A stretch of DNA of 57,797 nt from Clostridia bacterium (GCA_026418695.1 JAOAAU010000076.1:1-57797), one strand, 5' to 3'. Shown: positions 25,867-35,682, counted from the first letter of the stretch. Translations and numbers: made by a program. Notes: generated by a model from the sequence alone, not told the origin.

Positions 25867-26469
25867 ATGGAATTTAACGAAGTAATCAAATCCAGAAGAA
25901 GTATACGGAGATTCAAGTCAGACCCGATCCCGGACAGCGCTATCAATGAAATTATGGATGCTGCCCGGCTGGCCCCCTCCGGTTTGAATCTTCAGTCCGG
26001 CCGGTATATCGTGGTGAAAGACCCCTCCGTACGTAAAGAAATATCGCAGACAACGCCCTCGCATTTTATATCTACAGCTCCCGTAATCATCGTCTGCTGT
26101 ATGGATACGAAAGCTTTTGAGACCACCGGGGCAAGGATCAAGGAACTGGCGGACATAGGCGCCTTTGTAGGGACTTCCTTTGAAAAGTATAATTCAGAAG
26201 ATTTCTTTGCAAACGTGGATCCTTTTTTGTTAAAAGCCAATCTTATGCTGAATGGGACCATTGCTGTCGAAAACATTTTACTCAAAGCCACGGATCTGGG
26301 TCTGGGGAGCTGTTGGATCGCAACATTTGATCAGGAAAAGCTTAAGAAAATTGTGGGACTTGAGGATAGATACGAAATTCTGACGATACTTCCCATCGGT
26401 TATCCGGATCAGAATCCCGGTCCGCGGCCGAGACTTCCGCTTAATGAAATTATTTTGAAAGAGATATAA
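25867..26469 (+). CDS. Nitroreductase-family FMN oxidoreductase (1)
   Basis: 200 residues from the ATG at 25867 (AGAGGTG upstream); an in-frame GTG at 25858 overlaps the site. The FMN-binding start SRRSIRRFKSDPIPDSAI and DAARLAPSGLNLQSGRYIVV, the mid helix ENILLKATDLGLGSCWIATF and ILPIGYPDQN near the end are typical. It acts as a cytoplasmic NAD(P)H-dependent reductase of quinones or nitro compounds. HypO-like partner of the HxlR regulator. Confidence 0.9.
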   Translation: MEFNEVIKSRRSIRRFKSDPIPDSAINEIMDAARLAPSGLNLQSGRYIVVKDPSVRKEISQTTPSHFISTAPVIIVCCMDTKAFETTGARIKELADIGAFVGTSFEKYNSEDFFANVDPFLLKANLMLNGTIAVENILLKATDLGLGSCWIATFDQEKLKKIVGLEDRYEILTILPIGYPDQNPGPRPRLPLNEIILKEI

Positions 26470-26499
26470 GTTTTACAGTCACTTTTTGGATACTCCATC

Positions 26500-26519
26500 A
26501 CAAAAAAGTGCGTACTTGT
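26500..26519. promoter_or_regulatory. Shared regulator site, copy 2 (before second nitroreductase)
   Basis: ACAAAAAAGTGCGTACTTGT differs from copy 1 at two bases and keeps AAGT-N4-ACTT at 26506-26517. A TACT-N7-AGTT half-palindrome overlaps it, reminiscent of DUF24 boxes. Confidence 0.65.
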
Positions 26520-26574
26520 ACCAAGTTTCATTCTGGTTTACGCTTGAATCATAAAATTAAAAGGAGTGGAAACT

Positions 26575-27096
26575 ATGAATGATATGTTAAAAGGAATTCT
26601 TAATCGAAGGAGTATCCGAAAATACAAAGACCAGTCAATCCCAAAAGAATTAATAACAACCCTGCTGCAGGCAGCGATGAGTGCACCATCTGCTTGCAAT
26701 CAGCAGCCCTGGCATTTTGTAGTGATTGAAGATAAAAAGGTTTTAAATGAAATATCAAAGATTCACTCGGGATTTCACGTGCTCAAGGGTTCCCCCCTGG
26801 CAATTCTGGTGTGTGGAGAACCGCAGGCAACCCAATTGGACTTTTATTGGGAGCAGGATTGCTCAGCCGCAACACTGAACATCATCCTGGCTGCTAAAGC
26901 TTGCGAACTCGGTGCTGTATGGCTTGGTATCAATCCTCGCGGAGGAGAGGATTCTGATACTATTCGAAAGATCGTAAATCTCCCCGACCACATCGTACCC
27001 TTTTCCTTAGTTTCGGTAGGGTATGCAGCGGAAGCACCTGCACCTGCTGACAGATACAATGAGAGTAAAATACACTATGGCAGTCTGTGGTGTTAG
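26575..27096 (+). CDS. Nitroreductase-family FMN oxidoreductase (2)
   Basis: 173 residues from the ATG at 26575, with AAGGAG eight bases upstream. Motifs NRRSIRKYKDQSIPKELI, AAMSAPSACNQQPWHFVVI, and the C-terminal VSVGYAAEAP are all present. It is shorter than and only distantly similar to the first copy, so a recent duplication is unlikely. It has its own copy of the regulator site, so it is probably transcribed separately within the same regulon. Confidence 0.9.
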   Translation: MNDMLKGILNRRSIRKYKDQSIPKELITTLLQAAMSAPSACNQQPWHFVVIEDKKVLNEISKIHSGFHVLKGSPLAILVCGEPQATQLDFYWEQDCSAATLNIILAAKACELGAVWLGINPRGGEDSDTIRKIVNLPDHIVPFSLVSVGYAAEAPAPADRYNESKIHYGSLWC

Positions 27097-27186
27097 CGGA
27101 CTCATTTAATTTATTACCGGCACCTTGATACCAAAACACTTGATAATAAATTAATCGATGTAAAAACCAAAGCATGTTCCAGCGCG

Positions 27187-29670
27187 TTACTCGAACTTTA
27201 TGGTTGAAACAATATCCAGCTTGGAAGTTTTCAGTGCCGGACTGATGGAGGATACAAGCATAATCACTGCACCAGCAATCATATAGGCAGCAAAGGTTCC
27301 GACAGGGAACTTGATATCGGGAATCGAATTAAGCCCCACAAGTACGCAGATCATGACGGAACCGCCGGCAACCCCCAGCATTCCTCCTACCAAGCCTCCA
27401 GTGAAGGCTTCAATGAATATCATCTGTATTGACTGAATCTTGCTCATTCCCATCGATTTCAGCACAGCTAAAGAGAATTTCCGTTCAATAAAGCTAATCA
27501 GCAGATTGTTGATGACCCCAAAAATTCCGATAAACATCGCAAGCACACCAAATCCGCTCAACAGGGCCATCCCCTGCTGATTGCTTTTCTCACTTTTTTG
27601 CTGTGCTTCCGTCTTTGTTTCAATATAAGGGTCCAGTTTTTTAAATTCCTGCTTGATGGCTTCTTTCACTTCCTCCGGCGACTTGAATGTTTTGATATAG
27701 AAGCTTGAATAGTTCTGTAGCTGCATATCCGATTTCAAGTATTTCTCCGAAACCAGGGAGTAAAACGGGGCATCAGAGAAAAAGCCCAGAACCTTATAAC
27801 TCTTTTCCCCGCTTTTCATCTTAATTTTAATGAAGTCACCCTTTTTAAGGTTAAAAACATTTTTAGCATATTTATTTAGAAGAATGCTTCTTTCAGCATC
27901 CAGTTCTTCTAGGAGCTCCTGGGTTATCTCACTTTTTTTCATAGTCCAATATTCCAGAAACTTTGTTTTATCTACACTGGAGATATTGATTTTATTTGGG
28001 TTTCCTACAACCTCCAGCTGTTCTGTGGTGATTTCATTGTAAATATCTTTCACGCCATCCACTTTAAGAATATGATTCCTTTTGTTTTTATCCGCATTCC
28101 AGACAAACATCCGAATATCATAATTCTGTTTTTGAAAATTGCTTACCAGCTCTGTCGCAGAAGAATACCCAGCAGTATTAATCATCAGCAGACTGGACAT
28201 CCCGATGGCTAACATGGAAATATTATTGAGGATACTGTTATTCTCCCGCAGATTTTTTGCTGCAAGAATGCCGACATTTCCAAAAGCAAGATCGTAGATT
28301 TTCTCAAAAAGTTTCACAAGCAGACGAGTTACATACGGTACAAGCAGGATCAGTGAAATCAGAGAAAAGATCATTCCCAGCCCGCCGCATATCGGCCTTA
28401 GCATCTCTGAATCCGGTATGGAATATAAAAAAGCAATGCCAATAAATACGATGCCCAGGATCAATCTTATCCTTCCACGCTTTTTAACCTTTTGAACATT
28501 ATTCAGAATAATATCCTTCACCGGAATTTTCATTACTTTGATGATCGGGAATATGGAACTGATAAAACATAGAAATATCGCCACCAGAAATGTGAGTACA
28601 AAATGCATTCCGGAAAACTCCAGCGTTGTTTTAAACTCCACATTGGAATCTCCTGTTACCATTTTACTGAAGGTATTGGACATAAAATAAAGAATACCGA
28701 TTCCCAGACTGCACCCTCCGATGCCGCCAAGTACTCCATAAGCTATACTCTCTCCCAGGAGAAGCAGATCCGTCATTTTCCTGGTAGCTCCAATGCTTCT
28801 AAAAGTGCCGATCATGGGAAGCCTTTCAATGGTAATCACCTTAAAAGACGAGTAAATAATAAAAATACTCATAAAAAACACAACGGAAGACAGTGCAATG
28901 AATACAACGGATACCCCCGCTGCCATGGTTTGAAGCTGTTCAAAAGGAAATGCTTCGGCAACTCTATACCGGTTATACTCTTCTGACAGTTTTTTTATCA
29001 TCTCTTGTTTATCTAAAGGGTTCTTCAATTTGATATAGATTACATTCGCTTTACCTTTTGCATTCATAATCCCCCCGAGCGTTGTCTTGGGGACAATTGC
29101 ATTAATATAATTGCTTCCCTGGGTTTTAAAGGGACCGGCTGGCTTAGCGATTGCGCATATTGAAAACAGTTCCGCATTTGAATTGAATTTCAATTTGATG
29201 CTGTCGTTTAACTTTAAATCATACTTTTTTGCCGCATCCTCGCTGATGATGATCTTTCTGCCTTCAAAAGGCTGTAGACTGCTTTCCTGCGTTATGGTAA
29301 AAGGGTTCATTTTTTGAAGATCTTCAAGGTCTGTACCTTTTATACTGACATTGACCTCCTCATTCCCCCTGGGATTGAAAGATGCTCCTCCTTCCAGTTG
29401 TCCAAAAGCATACTCAAGCTTTTCCACAAACTGCTTAGCCTTTTCTATATTCATAAAGCGGGTAGGAGACTTTTCCGTCGCAGTAACCACCAGATCCGCA
29501 TTTCCTATAAACTCAGTGATTGTACTGGTAAACATTTTCATCAGACTGCCTGAGATCGCCAAAGAAGCAAAAAATACCGCTGATGAAATTATGATGGATA
29601 AGACGATTAAAAATGTTCTCAGCTTTTTATCCAATATGTTTTTAAAGAGAAACCTTATGATGATCCCCAC
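27187..29670 (-). CDS. FtsX-family ABC transporter permease (no ATPase gene adjacent)
   Basis: 827 residues. A first membrane segment (about 15-37) is followed by a large outer domain, three segments (about 250-380), further segments around 400-500, a second outer domain (about 510-690) and three final segments (about 695-815). This duplicated FtsX layout is that of lipoprotein-export or peptide-resistance permeases. Such proteins normally work with an ATP-binding subunit encoded beside them. Neither flank has one. Downstream 27097-27186 has no clear terminator. Confidence 0.88.
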   Translation of the reverse strand: MGIIIRFLFKNILDKKLRTFLIVLSIIISSAVFFASLAISGSLMKMFTSTITEFIGNADLVVTATEKSPTRFMNIEKAKQFVEKLEYAFGQLEGGASFNPRGNEEVNVSIKGTDLEDLQKMNPFTITQESSLQPFEGRKIIISEDAAKKYDLKLNDSIKLKFNSNAELFSICAIAKPAGPFKTQGSNYINAIVPKTTLGGIMNAKGKANVIYIKLKNPLDKQEMIKKLSEEYNRYRVAEAFPFEQLQTMAAGVSVVFIALSSVVFFMSIFIIYSSFKVITIERLPMIGTFRSIGATRKMTDLLLLGESIAYGVLGGIGGCSLGIGILYFMSNTFSKMVTGDSNVEFKTTLEFSGMHFVLTFLVAIFLCFISSIFPIIKVMKIPVKDIILNNVQKVKKRGRIRLILGIVFIGIAFLYSIPDSEMLRPICGGLGMIFSLISLILLVPYVTRLLVKLFEKIYDLAFGNVGILAAKNLRENNSILNNISMLAIGMSSLLMINTAGYSSATELVSNFQKQNYDIRMFVWNADKNKRNHILKVDGVKDIYNEITTEQLEVVGNPNKINISSVDKTKFLEYWTMKKSEITQELLEELDAERSILLNKYAKNVFNLKKGDFIKIKMKSGEKSYKVLGFFSDAPFYSLVSEKYLKSDMQLQNYSSFYIKTFKSPEEVKEAIKQEFKKLDPYIETKTEAQQKSEKSNQQGMALLSGFGVLAMFIGIFGVINNLLISFIERKFSLAVLKSMGMSKIQSIQMIFIEAFTGGLVGGMLGVAGGSVMICVLVGLNSIPDIKFPVGTFAAYMIAGAVIMLVSSISPALKTSKLDIVSTIKFE

Positions 29671-29786
29671 GATTTAGCCCTCCTGTACTGCTTGGAACAT
29701 ATGGTTTGCATGCACTAGCCTTACTGCAGCCTGTTGTAAACAGCAAAGACAATCTATGAACGTCTATTCGCAAACGTTCTTTACTT

Positions 29787-29957
29787 TTAAGTTTTATTTT
29801 TTACACATTCTTTTCTCAACAGGTCATAAATCAACCTGTCCAGTTCTTCACTTTTTTTGATTAAATCATTATAGTTCGCTTCATCTCTGTCTTTTAGCAT
29901 TAAGTATAGTTCTTCTTTTCTCTTACATATTTCTTTTCTAATCTCTATTTCTTTCAT
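29787..29957 (-). CDS. Spo0E-family aspartyl-phosphate phosphatase
   Basis: A 56-residue protein starting MKEIEIRKEICKRKEELYLM, with the hallmark SEELDRLIYDLL of the Spo0E family (consensus SxELDxLI). Members dephosphorylate Spo0A~P and so hold back sporulation. GGGGAGATAAGGT lies just before the ATG. The gene is about 115 bases upstream of the FtsX permease in the same direction. Too short for many gene finders. Confidence 0.85.
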   Translation of the reverse strand: MKEIEIRKEICKRKEELYLMLKDRDEANYNDLIKKSEELDRLIYDLLRKECVKNKT

Positions 29958-30185
29958 ACCTTATCTCCCCAAACCCACTTACCGATAACAAATACCCTAT
30001 CCATTTCCAAAACATATTTTGTAATTTAATCCTCTATGTGGAATTAAGCCTGTACATTTTTACATTATATTATAGTTCTGGTCTTAAATCCAACTTATTG
30101 AAACCTTAAATTTTCCTTAAAAGTTGCAATACCTCCATCATTATAAACAACGTTTGAAAAAGTCATATCTCGGAAATCCCATAAA

Positions 30186-30220
30186 AAAACCAACTTATTT
30201 CTCAAAGTTGGTTTTCTTAT
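30186..30220 (-). terminator. Terminator of the FAD-protein gene
   Basis: AAAACCAACTTTG and its partner AAGTTGGTTTT pair around a short loop, and a seven-base T run follows on the minus strand. The remaining 29958-30185 holds AT-rich sequence only. Confidence 0.85.
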
Positions 30221-30236
30221 TATTATGAATTATATT

Positions 30237-32075
30237 TTAATACGTGATGTTTGTCCCTGTATAAAGCCTGATATTATAAGCGCCTAGGTAATAAACATCC
30301 TCCATGGTCAAAACATCCTTGTCCTTCATCTTCAGCTGAGCAAGCTCATCGATATACTCCTTCTTGCAGGCCTTACTGTAGAAATCCCCGTGTCCAGTGC
30401 TTTCACCATGAAAAGCCAGAAGCATTTCCCCAACCCTTTCCTTCGTCAGCTTCTGACTATTGATATAAGGCCGGATCCTTGAATCAAAGCTATACCCATA
30501 TTTCTGAGGAGACAGCCGGTAGACGCCGTTCAGCAAAATGTATGCCAAATCCTCCTGCTGGGCTGCCTTATTGAACCTAAAGTTATTGTCCAATCCACCG
30601 GCCACCAGGCCAAGACTCATCAGCTTCTTTAAGGAATCGTAGCACCAGACGGAAGCATTCTTATTCTCAACTTTAAACTCAGGAAGGTACATCCCCTGCT
30701 TTTTCAACAACTTAAGAATCTCTTTCATGGTATTGGTGTCTTTCTCCTTGGCGATCTGACGGGGTGTCATATTTCTCGTGAGAGAATACACTGCTACAAT
30801 GCCTGCGGACTGGCCAGTTGAGATATTGACCGAGATTTTGTCCGCGCTCGTTGCAGCCAGTGAAGAATAGGATGCTTTACCGCCGGTCATCATCAGATTC
30901 TCTGCCTTTTTAGGAATAAGGCAGCCCAGAGGGATTCCATACTGCACGGGCTTCCCAATGATATACCTCTTCTTGCTGTCGGCAAAAGTCTCAACATAAT
31001 GCGCTCCCACGGCTATTTTATCCTCAAAGTCCCTATTCTCCATGACATCCACGACGCCCAGGGTTTCTTCCCCATGAAAATGGTTGATTTCGGGCAGGAT
31101 CAAACGGTCTGCCGCCTTCACAAACCTGGTTTTATTAAAGACTTCAAGCCGGTTTGCAAGAAAAGCCGCAAAATTTTTCGCTTCATCGACTGCATCCTGA
31201 TAAGCTCTATCCAAGACCTTGCTGTCTCCCATATGCGCGTCTGAAATCTCAACTCCCTGGATAATCACCCGGTTTTCACCGTTGTCAAGGACTTTAAAAT
31301 CCCTGATTTCAATATTGATATGGTACGTTTTATATTCCCCGATGATTTTGGTGAACTTGTCACGATGAAGATCCGCAACCTTCTTGACATCCTTATAACC
31401 AACGCCTTCTACCTCAAAATTCAACCTTGCCGGCCGAACCAGATCTTTCATGTTCAGATCCTCTGCCCCTTTCGTAAAAGGCACATTACAAGCAGCTAAA
31501 ACCATACCGCTTTTTGTGGAATCGATAAAGCGTTTTCCCTGGAATGTTTTTTCCATACCATTGGCGGAAGCTCTGATGCCGATGACCGTGTTATCCTGAA
31601 GAACCGGAGAAATATTTTTTACATTCGGAACCACTTCGAGGTTCTTTTCTTTTGTTAGAAATTGATTGACCGCTTCAATATATTTATCTACAGTAAACTC
31701 TTCCCCCAGGGCGTCATGCAGCTCTGCTAAAAATCCTTTGTTGATGGAGCTGCCTCTCTGACCGAAGACGGAATCCAGCCTGGTATATAAGCCATGGGAC
31801 ACAATCCCTCCCATATCGTTCGTCTCAGACAGAAGTAAGGTTTTAGCTCCGGTTCTTGCCGCAGCAACAGCAGCCGCAATCCCGTCAGGCTCATCTCCAA
31901 TCACAACAATATCATAAACTCCGTTCTCACGAGAGAGCATGCCGGCGGCCCAGGTATCTTCCTTCAGGTTCTTGGGTGAAGAGCTTTCCCCAATATAAGG
32001 TTTCAACCCAAACTCATATACAAGAATTGCTATACATACGACAAGTACAATTCTGAAAACAAATTCTTTCTTCAT
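30237..32075 (-). CDS. Membrane-anchored FAD-dependent oxidoreductase-like protein
   Basis: 612 residues from the ATG at 32075 (GGAGG upstream). An uncleaved signal anchor covers about 7-23. The FAD_oxidored-type domain begins at DIVVIGDEPDGIAAAVAA, where the expected GxGxxG reads G60-D-E62-P-D-G65, so the second Gly is missing. ETNDMGGIVSHGLYTRLD matches the family. After about residue 500 the sequence (LKKLMSLGLVAGGLDNNFRF and similar) resembles S-layer homology repeats. It therefore seems to act outside the membrane. Substrate unknown. Confidence 0.8.
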   Translation of the reverse strand: MKKEFVFRIVLVVCIAILVYEFGLKPYIGESSSPKNLKEDTWAAGMLSRENGVYDIVVIGDEPDGIAAAVAAARTGAKTLLLSETNDMGGIVSHGLYTRLDSVFGQRGSSINKGFLAELHDALGEEFTVDKYIEAVNQFLTKEKNLEVVPNVKNISPVLQDNTVIGIRASANGMEKTFQGKRFIDSTKSGMVLAACNVPFTKGAEDLNMKDLVRPARLNFEVEGVGYKDVKKVADLHRDKFTKIIGEYKTYHINIEIRDFKVLDNGENRVIIQGVEISDAHMGDSKVLDRAYQDAVDEAKNFAAFLANRLEVFNKTRFVKAADRLILPEINHFHGEETLGVVDVMENRDFEDKIAVGAHYVETFADSKKRYIIGKPVQYGIPLGCLIPKKAENLMMTGGKASYSSLAATSADKISVNISTGQSAGIVAVYSLTRNMTPRQIAKEKDTNTMKEILKLLKKQGMYLPEFKVENKNASVWCYDSLKKLMSLGLVAGGLDNNFRFNKAAQQEDLAYILLNGVYRLSPQKYGYSFDSRIRPYINSQKLTKERVGEMLLAFHGESTGHGDFYSKACKKEYIDELAQLKMKDKDVLTMEDVYYLGAYNIRLYTGTNITY

Positions 32076-32295
32076 AGTTCCTCCATAAACAATATAGAGC
32101 AGGCCATAGACCTGTATCACACCCCCTCTCTGTTCCAAAGAGGGGCTTCAAAGATCCGCTTTTCCTCCCTTCTTTTGAAAAGAGATGGGAGATAGAGGGA
32201 TGAGTTTTTAGTTAAAAATGTGATTTTGTATTCTACCGTCCTTGAGTATATCGGTAAAATTTGAATTTTTCTCCACCTCTCCGGGAAAAGTCAAT

Positions 32296-32322
32296 GAAAA
32301 AGGAGCGGTATAATCCGCTCCC
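32296..32322 (-). terminator. Terminator of the 32338 gene
   Basis: GGAGCGG and CCGCTCC pair around a six-base loop, then TTTTTCATTG follows on the minus strand. Confidence 0.85.
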
Positions 32323-32337
32323 TAAGCTTTCATCGAT

Positions 32338-32850
32338 TTACTTTATCGTATAGTCACCTTTCACGAGGATCCATGCTTTTGCCGTTGTCTTGATTCCGCG
32401 TCCGTCATTTCTGGAAGAAAGCAGAAGATGATTCAACGGAACCGCTTGACCTTTTCCGTACTCTGCTCCATTTCCGGAGGAGAGGTCCGCCAATCCGCCC
32501 TTCTCACCGGAAATAGCTACTGCCTTTCCACCCCGTAGAACCATCTCGGTGCTTTCTCCAAGAAGCATTTCTTTTCCTGCTTCAAGTTCAATCACCATGA
32601 ACTTGGGCACCGATGTCTTTTGAATGGAAGCCATTTGTTGGTTCAAGGCATCCACAGAAATCTTCATCTCTGTGACTTTGCTTGTAAGGTCATTGACTTT
32701 GGAATCCACATAATCCTGCGTTACTAACGGATTTGCATCCGTTCCCGGTTCAGCCGTTACTGCCTGAACAATATGTACAACTACAAAACTGAAAACCAAA
32801 ACTAAAAAAATTACAACATTTCTCTTCTTAATGTTTCTTAAACCCTTCAT
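32338..32850 (-). CDS. Exported or membrane-anchored hypothetical protein
   Basis: 170 residues from the ATG at 32850; the GTG nine bases earlier lies inside the GGGGGTG site. One N-terminal membrane segment (VVIFLVLVFSFVVVHIVQAV), a short coiled coil (VDSKVNDLTSKVTEMKISVD), and a beta-rich C-terminal part (MVIELEAGKEMLLGESTEMV and following) ending WILVKGDYTIK. The pattern is of a secreted sheath or surface protein but I recognise no family. Confidence 0.65.
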   Translation of the reverse strand: MKGLRNIKKRNVVIFLVLVFSFVVVHIVQAVTAEPGTDANPLVTQDYVDSKVNDLTSKVTEMKISVDALNQQMASIQKTSVPKFMVIELEAGKEMLLGESTEMVLRGGKAVAISGEKGGLADLSSGNGAEYGKGQAVPLNHLLLSSRNDGRGIKTTAKAWILVKGDYTIK

Positions 32851-33162
32851 CTTTTGCACCCCCGAAAATGATTCACTATTGAACGCGAGAAATAATTAAC
32901 TTCCTCAGTTCTACTAGCTTCAAAATCCTTGTCTGATTCTCCAACTTATGTATGTACTCCAACACCAGTCCTATACCCTTCGATTGCCTGTTGGTGTTTA
33001 TCCCTACTCTTAATTTTATCATTTTTCTACAAACAATCTACATTTTTTTCTAACATTCTATAACTTATTGTTTATACCGATTAACCACTAGTCCACATTT
33101 TTTTGTTTTTTACTATCTTCTTTCTACTTGTATATCCCATCGCCTATCACCAATTACCTACA

Positions 33163-33513
33163 CTATATATCCAAAAGCCCAAAGCTGATGCTTAAGGCTT
33201 CGTTTACCCTTTCCATAAGTTCATCATCCAAGTGCCCGATTTTCTCCCGCAGCCTTTTTTTGTCGATAGTCCTGATTTGTTCAAGCAGGATTACCGAGTC
33301 TTTCGCCAAGCCATACTCCTGCGCACTGATTTCTATGTGTGTAGGCAGCTTGGCTTTGTTGATCTGGGAGGTGATGGCGGCTGCAATCACTGTAGGACTG
33401 TACTTGTTTCCGACGTCATTCTGCACAATCAAAACCGGCCTGATTCCGCCCTGTTCCGATCCTACCACCGGACTTAGGTCGGCATAAAAGATATCTCCAC
33501 GCTTTATCACCAC
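33163..33513 (-). CDS. ndoA: EndoA/MazF-family mRNA interferase toxin
   Basis: 116 residues from GTG. The N-terminal core [29 protein letters not shown] with the Gly-Arg-Pro turn, then [24 protein letters not shown], is the Bacillus EndoA type. It cleaves mRNA at specific short sites when free of antitoxin. It starts three bases after the antitoxin gene stop. The order alr, ndoAI, ndoA matches that in Bacillus subtilis. Upstream non-coding 32860-33162 holds only AT-rich sequence. Confidence 0.93.
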   Translation of the reverse strand: MVIKRGDIFYADLSPVVGSEQGGIRPVLIVQNDVGNKYSPTVIAAAITSQINKAKLPTHIEISAQEYGLAKDSVILLEQIRTIDKKRLREKIGHLDDELMERVNEALSISFGLLDI

Positions 33514-33515
33514 TT

Positions 33516-33791
33516 TTATTCCAACTCCCCAAGGCGTTCCTCATATTTGTGTTGCTGCTCGTTATCAACCTCAAAAAAGAGTTCTGCAAGCTTGATATTT
33601 ATTTCGGCCATTTCCTGATAACCTTTTTTCATCCTATCCCTCATTTCGATCTTTCGTCGCTCCCGGATATAGAGCTTCATAGCTTCTCTCACAAATTCAC
33701 TTCTGTTCGTCTTTTCCATTGAAACAATCGAGTCGACTTCCTTCAGCAAATTGTCGGGAAGACTTATTAAAATTTTCCGTAACTCAGCCAA
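33516..33791 (-). CDS. ndoAI: NdoAI/MazE-type antitoxin (ribbon-helix-helix)
   Basis: 91 residues read from the TTG at 33791, which has GTGGGGG about eight bases upstream; a GTG at 33806 in frame lies inside that site. Residues 3-45 ([31 protein letters not shown]) form the ribbon-helix-helix DNA-binding fold. The C-terminal helix wraps the toxin. It neutralises ndoA and represses the pair. Confidence 0.92.
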   Translation of the reverse strand: MAELRKILISLPDNLLKEVDSIVSMEKTNRSEFVREAMKLYIRERRKIEMRDRMKKGYQEMAEINIKLAELFFEVDNEQQHKYEERLGELE

Positions 33792-33862
33792 AATAAAAAC
33801 CCCCACTTCTTATTTAACGCACAGGTAATATAGAGAAGCTTAAGAATTATGTTTTGCATTAT

Positions 33863-34051
33863 TTACCTAAAAAATGCGTCCGAAAGTAAATTTTGAGGCA
33901 GCAAGGCTTCAGACGCAATGAATCGGCATTGATTTTTTTCGTTTATTTGTTCATTAATATTCTGAGAAGGCGAACTACGGTTTGAAAAACTGCATACAAC
34001 TGCACCCGCCAAAGCACAGGAGAAATACCCTAGATACGTGTTTTCAGGCAT
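33863..34051 (-). CDS. Possible small protein (weak)
   Basis: 62 residues beginning MPENTYLGYFSCALAGAVVC, with a short hydrophobic segment and a polar tail. AGGGG lies near the ATG. No family recognised and composition is not decisive. The rest of the gap 34052-34512 between this and alr holds no other candidate. Confidence 0.25.
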   Translation of the reverse strand: MPENTYLGYFSCALAGAVVCSFSNRSSPSQNINEQINEKNQCRFIASEALLPQNLLSDAFFR

Positions 34052-34512
34052 CTTGACCCCTATAGTATAATATATACTCGGTCAAGAAATAAAATACCAT
34101 TTTTTGAAAACGCCGCTCGTGGTAAAATCCGCAAAAGCTTTAGAATCAATAGCTACGCTTGTTTTAATTATACAGTCAAGGCTGCACAAGGGTCAAATTA
34201 AAATTGTATTACGTGCTCCTGTAACATCCTGACATTTATCAGTCTTTTTTACTTTAATCCGCAGGATATCAGGCAGTGGTTCTTTCGCTCAATCCCAAAC
34301 TCAAAACTTTGGTAATTATTTCATTGAACAAACTGCTTTATTCTGAAAGCCCAAAGAGCCTTCATCCAATATTTTCCATGACTCAAGCCATTAATATCCT
34401 TTGCAGGAGCCAAACTTCTCCTTGTAACAAAATCATCACGACATATACATTCGGAATTATTCCCCGGGCGACGAAATAACATAACAGGTATATAATGTAA
34501 CCTCCATTGGCG

Positions 34513-35682
34513 TTATATCAAGTAATTCAACACCTGGGATACTTTGCCGTCCTGAATATAGACCCTGGGGATTCTCTTTCCAATGATGCAGACAATCTCA
34601 TAGTTGATGGTCCCGATCTTGGATGCAATTTCGTCAATGCTGATTTCTCCCCGGCCTTGCTTACCGAATATGACCACCTCATCGCCTACCTTCACTTCAC
34701 TGCTTAAGTCGGTGATATCTACCATACACTGATCCATGCAAATTTTCCCGACAACCGGGACAGCCTCACCGTTGATAAGGACTTTCGCTTTTTGATTCAG
34801 TAGTCTTGTGAATCCGTCGGCATACCCGATAGGAATGGTAGCAATCTTACTTTCCCGCTTTGTGGTAAATATCCTGCCATAGCTGATGCAGGTGTCCGGT
34901 TCAACGTCCTTCACCAGGGTAACATTGGCTTTCAAGGTCATGGCAGGCTTCAAATCAATCCTGCTTTTATCCACTTCACTGGACGGATAAAGACCATAAA
35001 GCGCAATTCCAGGCCGGACCATATTCAAGTGCATTTCAGGATATTCGATGGTACCGGCGCTGTTTGCAGCATGCTTGATGGGAATATATAGTCCGATCCT
35101 GTTCAATTCAGTGCATATGCTCATGAACCTTTCGAACTGCATGCAGGTATAGCTCCGGTCCTTTTCATCCGCTGAGGCAAAATGCGTAAACAGTCCTTCA
35201 ATGATAATTCCGGGGAGTTTGCTGATCTGAACCACGTTTTTAACAGCACTATATCCCGGCATAAAGCCAATTCTAGTCATTCCGGTATCAATTTTGATAT
35301 GGATTTTCACATTCCGACCCAGCTTCACGGCAGCTTCGGACAAAGCTTCCGAAAGATCATGGCTGAACACGGTCTGGGTAACATCATTCAGGATAATCTC
35401 CTCAGCTCTTCTCGGATCCGTATATCCCAGGATCAGAATCGGCACTTCAATACCGTTCTTTCTGAGTTGTATGGCCTCATCCAGCATGGATACTGCCAAC
35501 CGGGTCACCCCATTGTCCAACAGAGTTCTTGCTACGGCCATGACCCCATGTCCGTAAGCATCCGCTTTAACGACACCCAGAATTTCTGCATTTTTATTGG
35601 TAATTCTCCGAATTTCTCGTACATTATGGGCAATATGATCCAGGCTGATCTCCGCCCATGCCCTGTTCAATAAGTAATCCAT
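34513..35682 (-). CDS. alr: Alanine racemase
   Basis: 389 residues. The PLP lysine is Lys39 in VVKADAYGHG. The catalytic Tyr of the second subunit is in CISYGRIFTT near 270, and the C-terminal barrel carries PVVGKICMDQCMVDIT. It makes D-alanine for peptidoglycan in the cytoplasm. GGGGGTT precedes the ATG. It lies in the conserved order nnrD-alr-ndoAI-ndoA. Confidence 0.96.
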   Translation of the reverse strand: MDYLLNRAWAEISLDHIAHNVREIRRITNKNAEILGVVKADAYGHGVMAVARTLLDNGVTRLAVSMLDEAIQLRKNGIEVPILILGYTDPRRAEEIILNDVTQTVFSHDLSEALSEAAVKLGRNVKIHIKIDTGMTRIGFMPGYSAVKNVVQISKLPGIIIEGLFTHFASADEKDRSYTCMQFERFMSICTELNRIGLYIPIKHAANSAGTIEYPEMHLNMVRPGIALYGLYPSSEVDKSRIDLKPAMTLKANVTLVKDVEPDTCISYGRIFTTKRESKIATIPIGYADGFTRLLNQKAKVLINGEAVPVVGKICMDQCMVDITDLSSEVKVGDEVVIFGKQGRGEISIDEIASKIGTINYEIVCIIGKRIPRVYIQDGKVSQVLNYLI

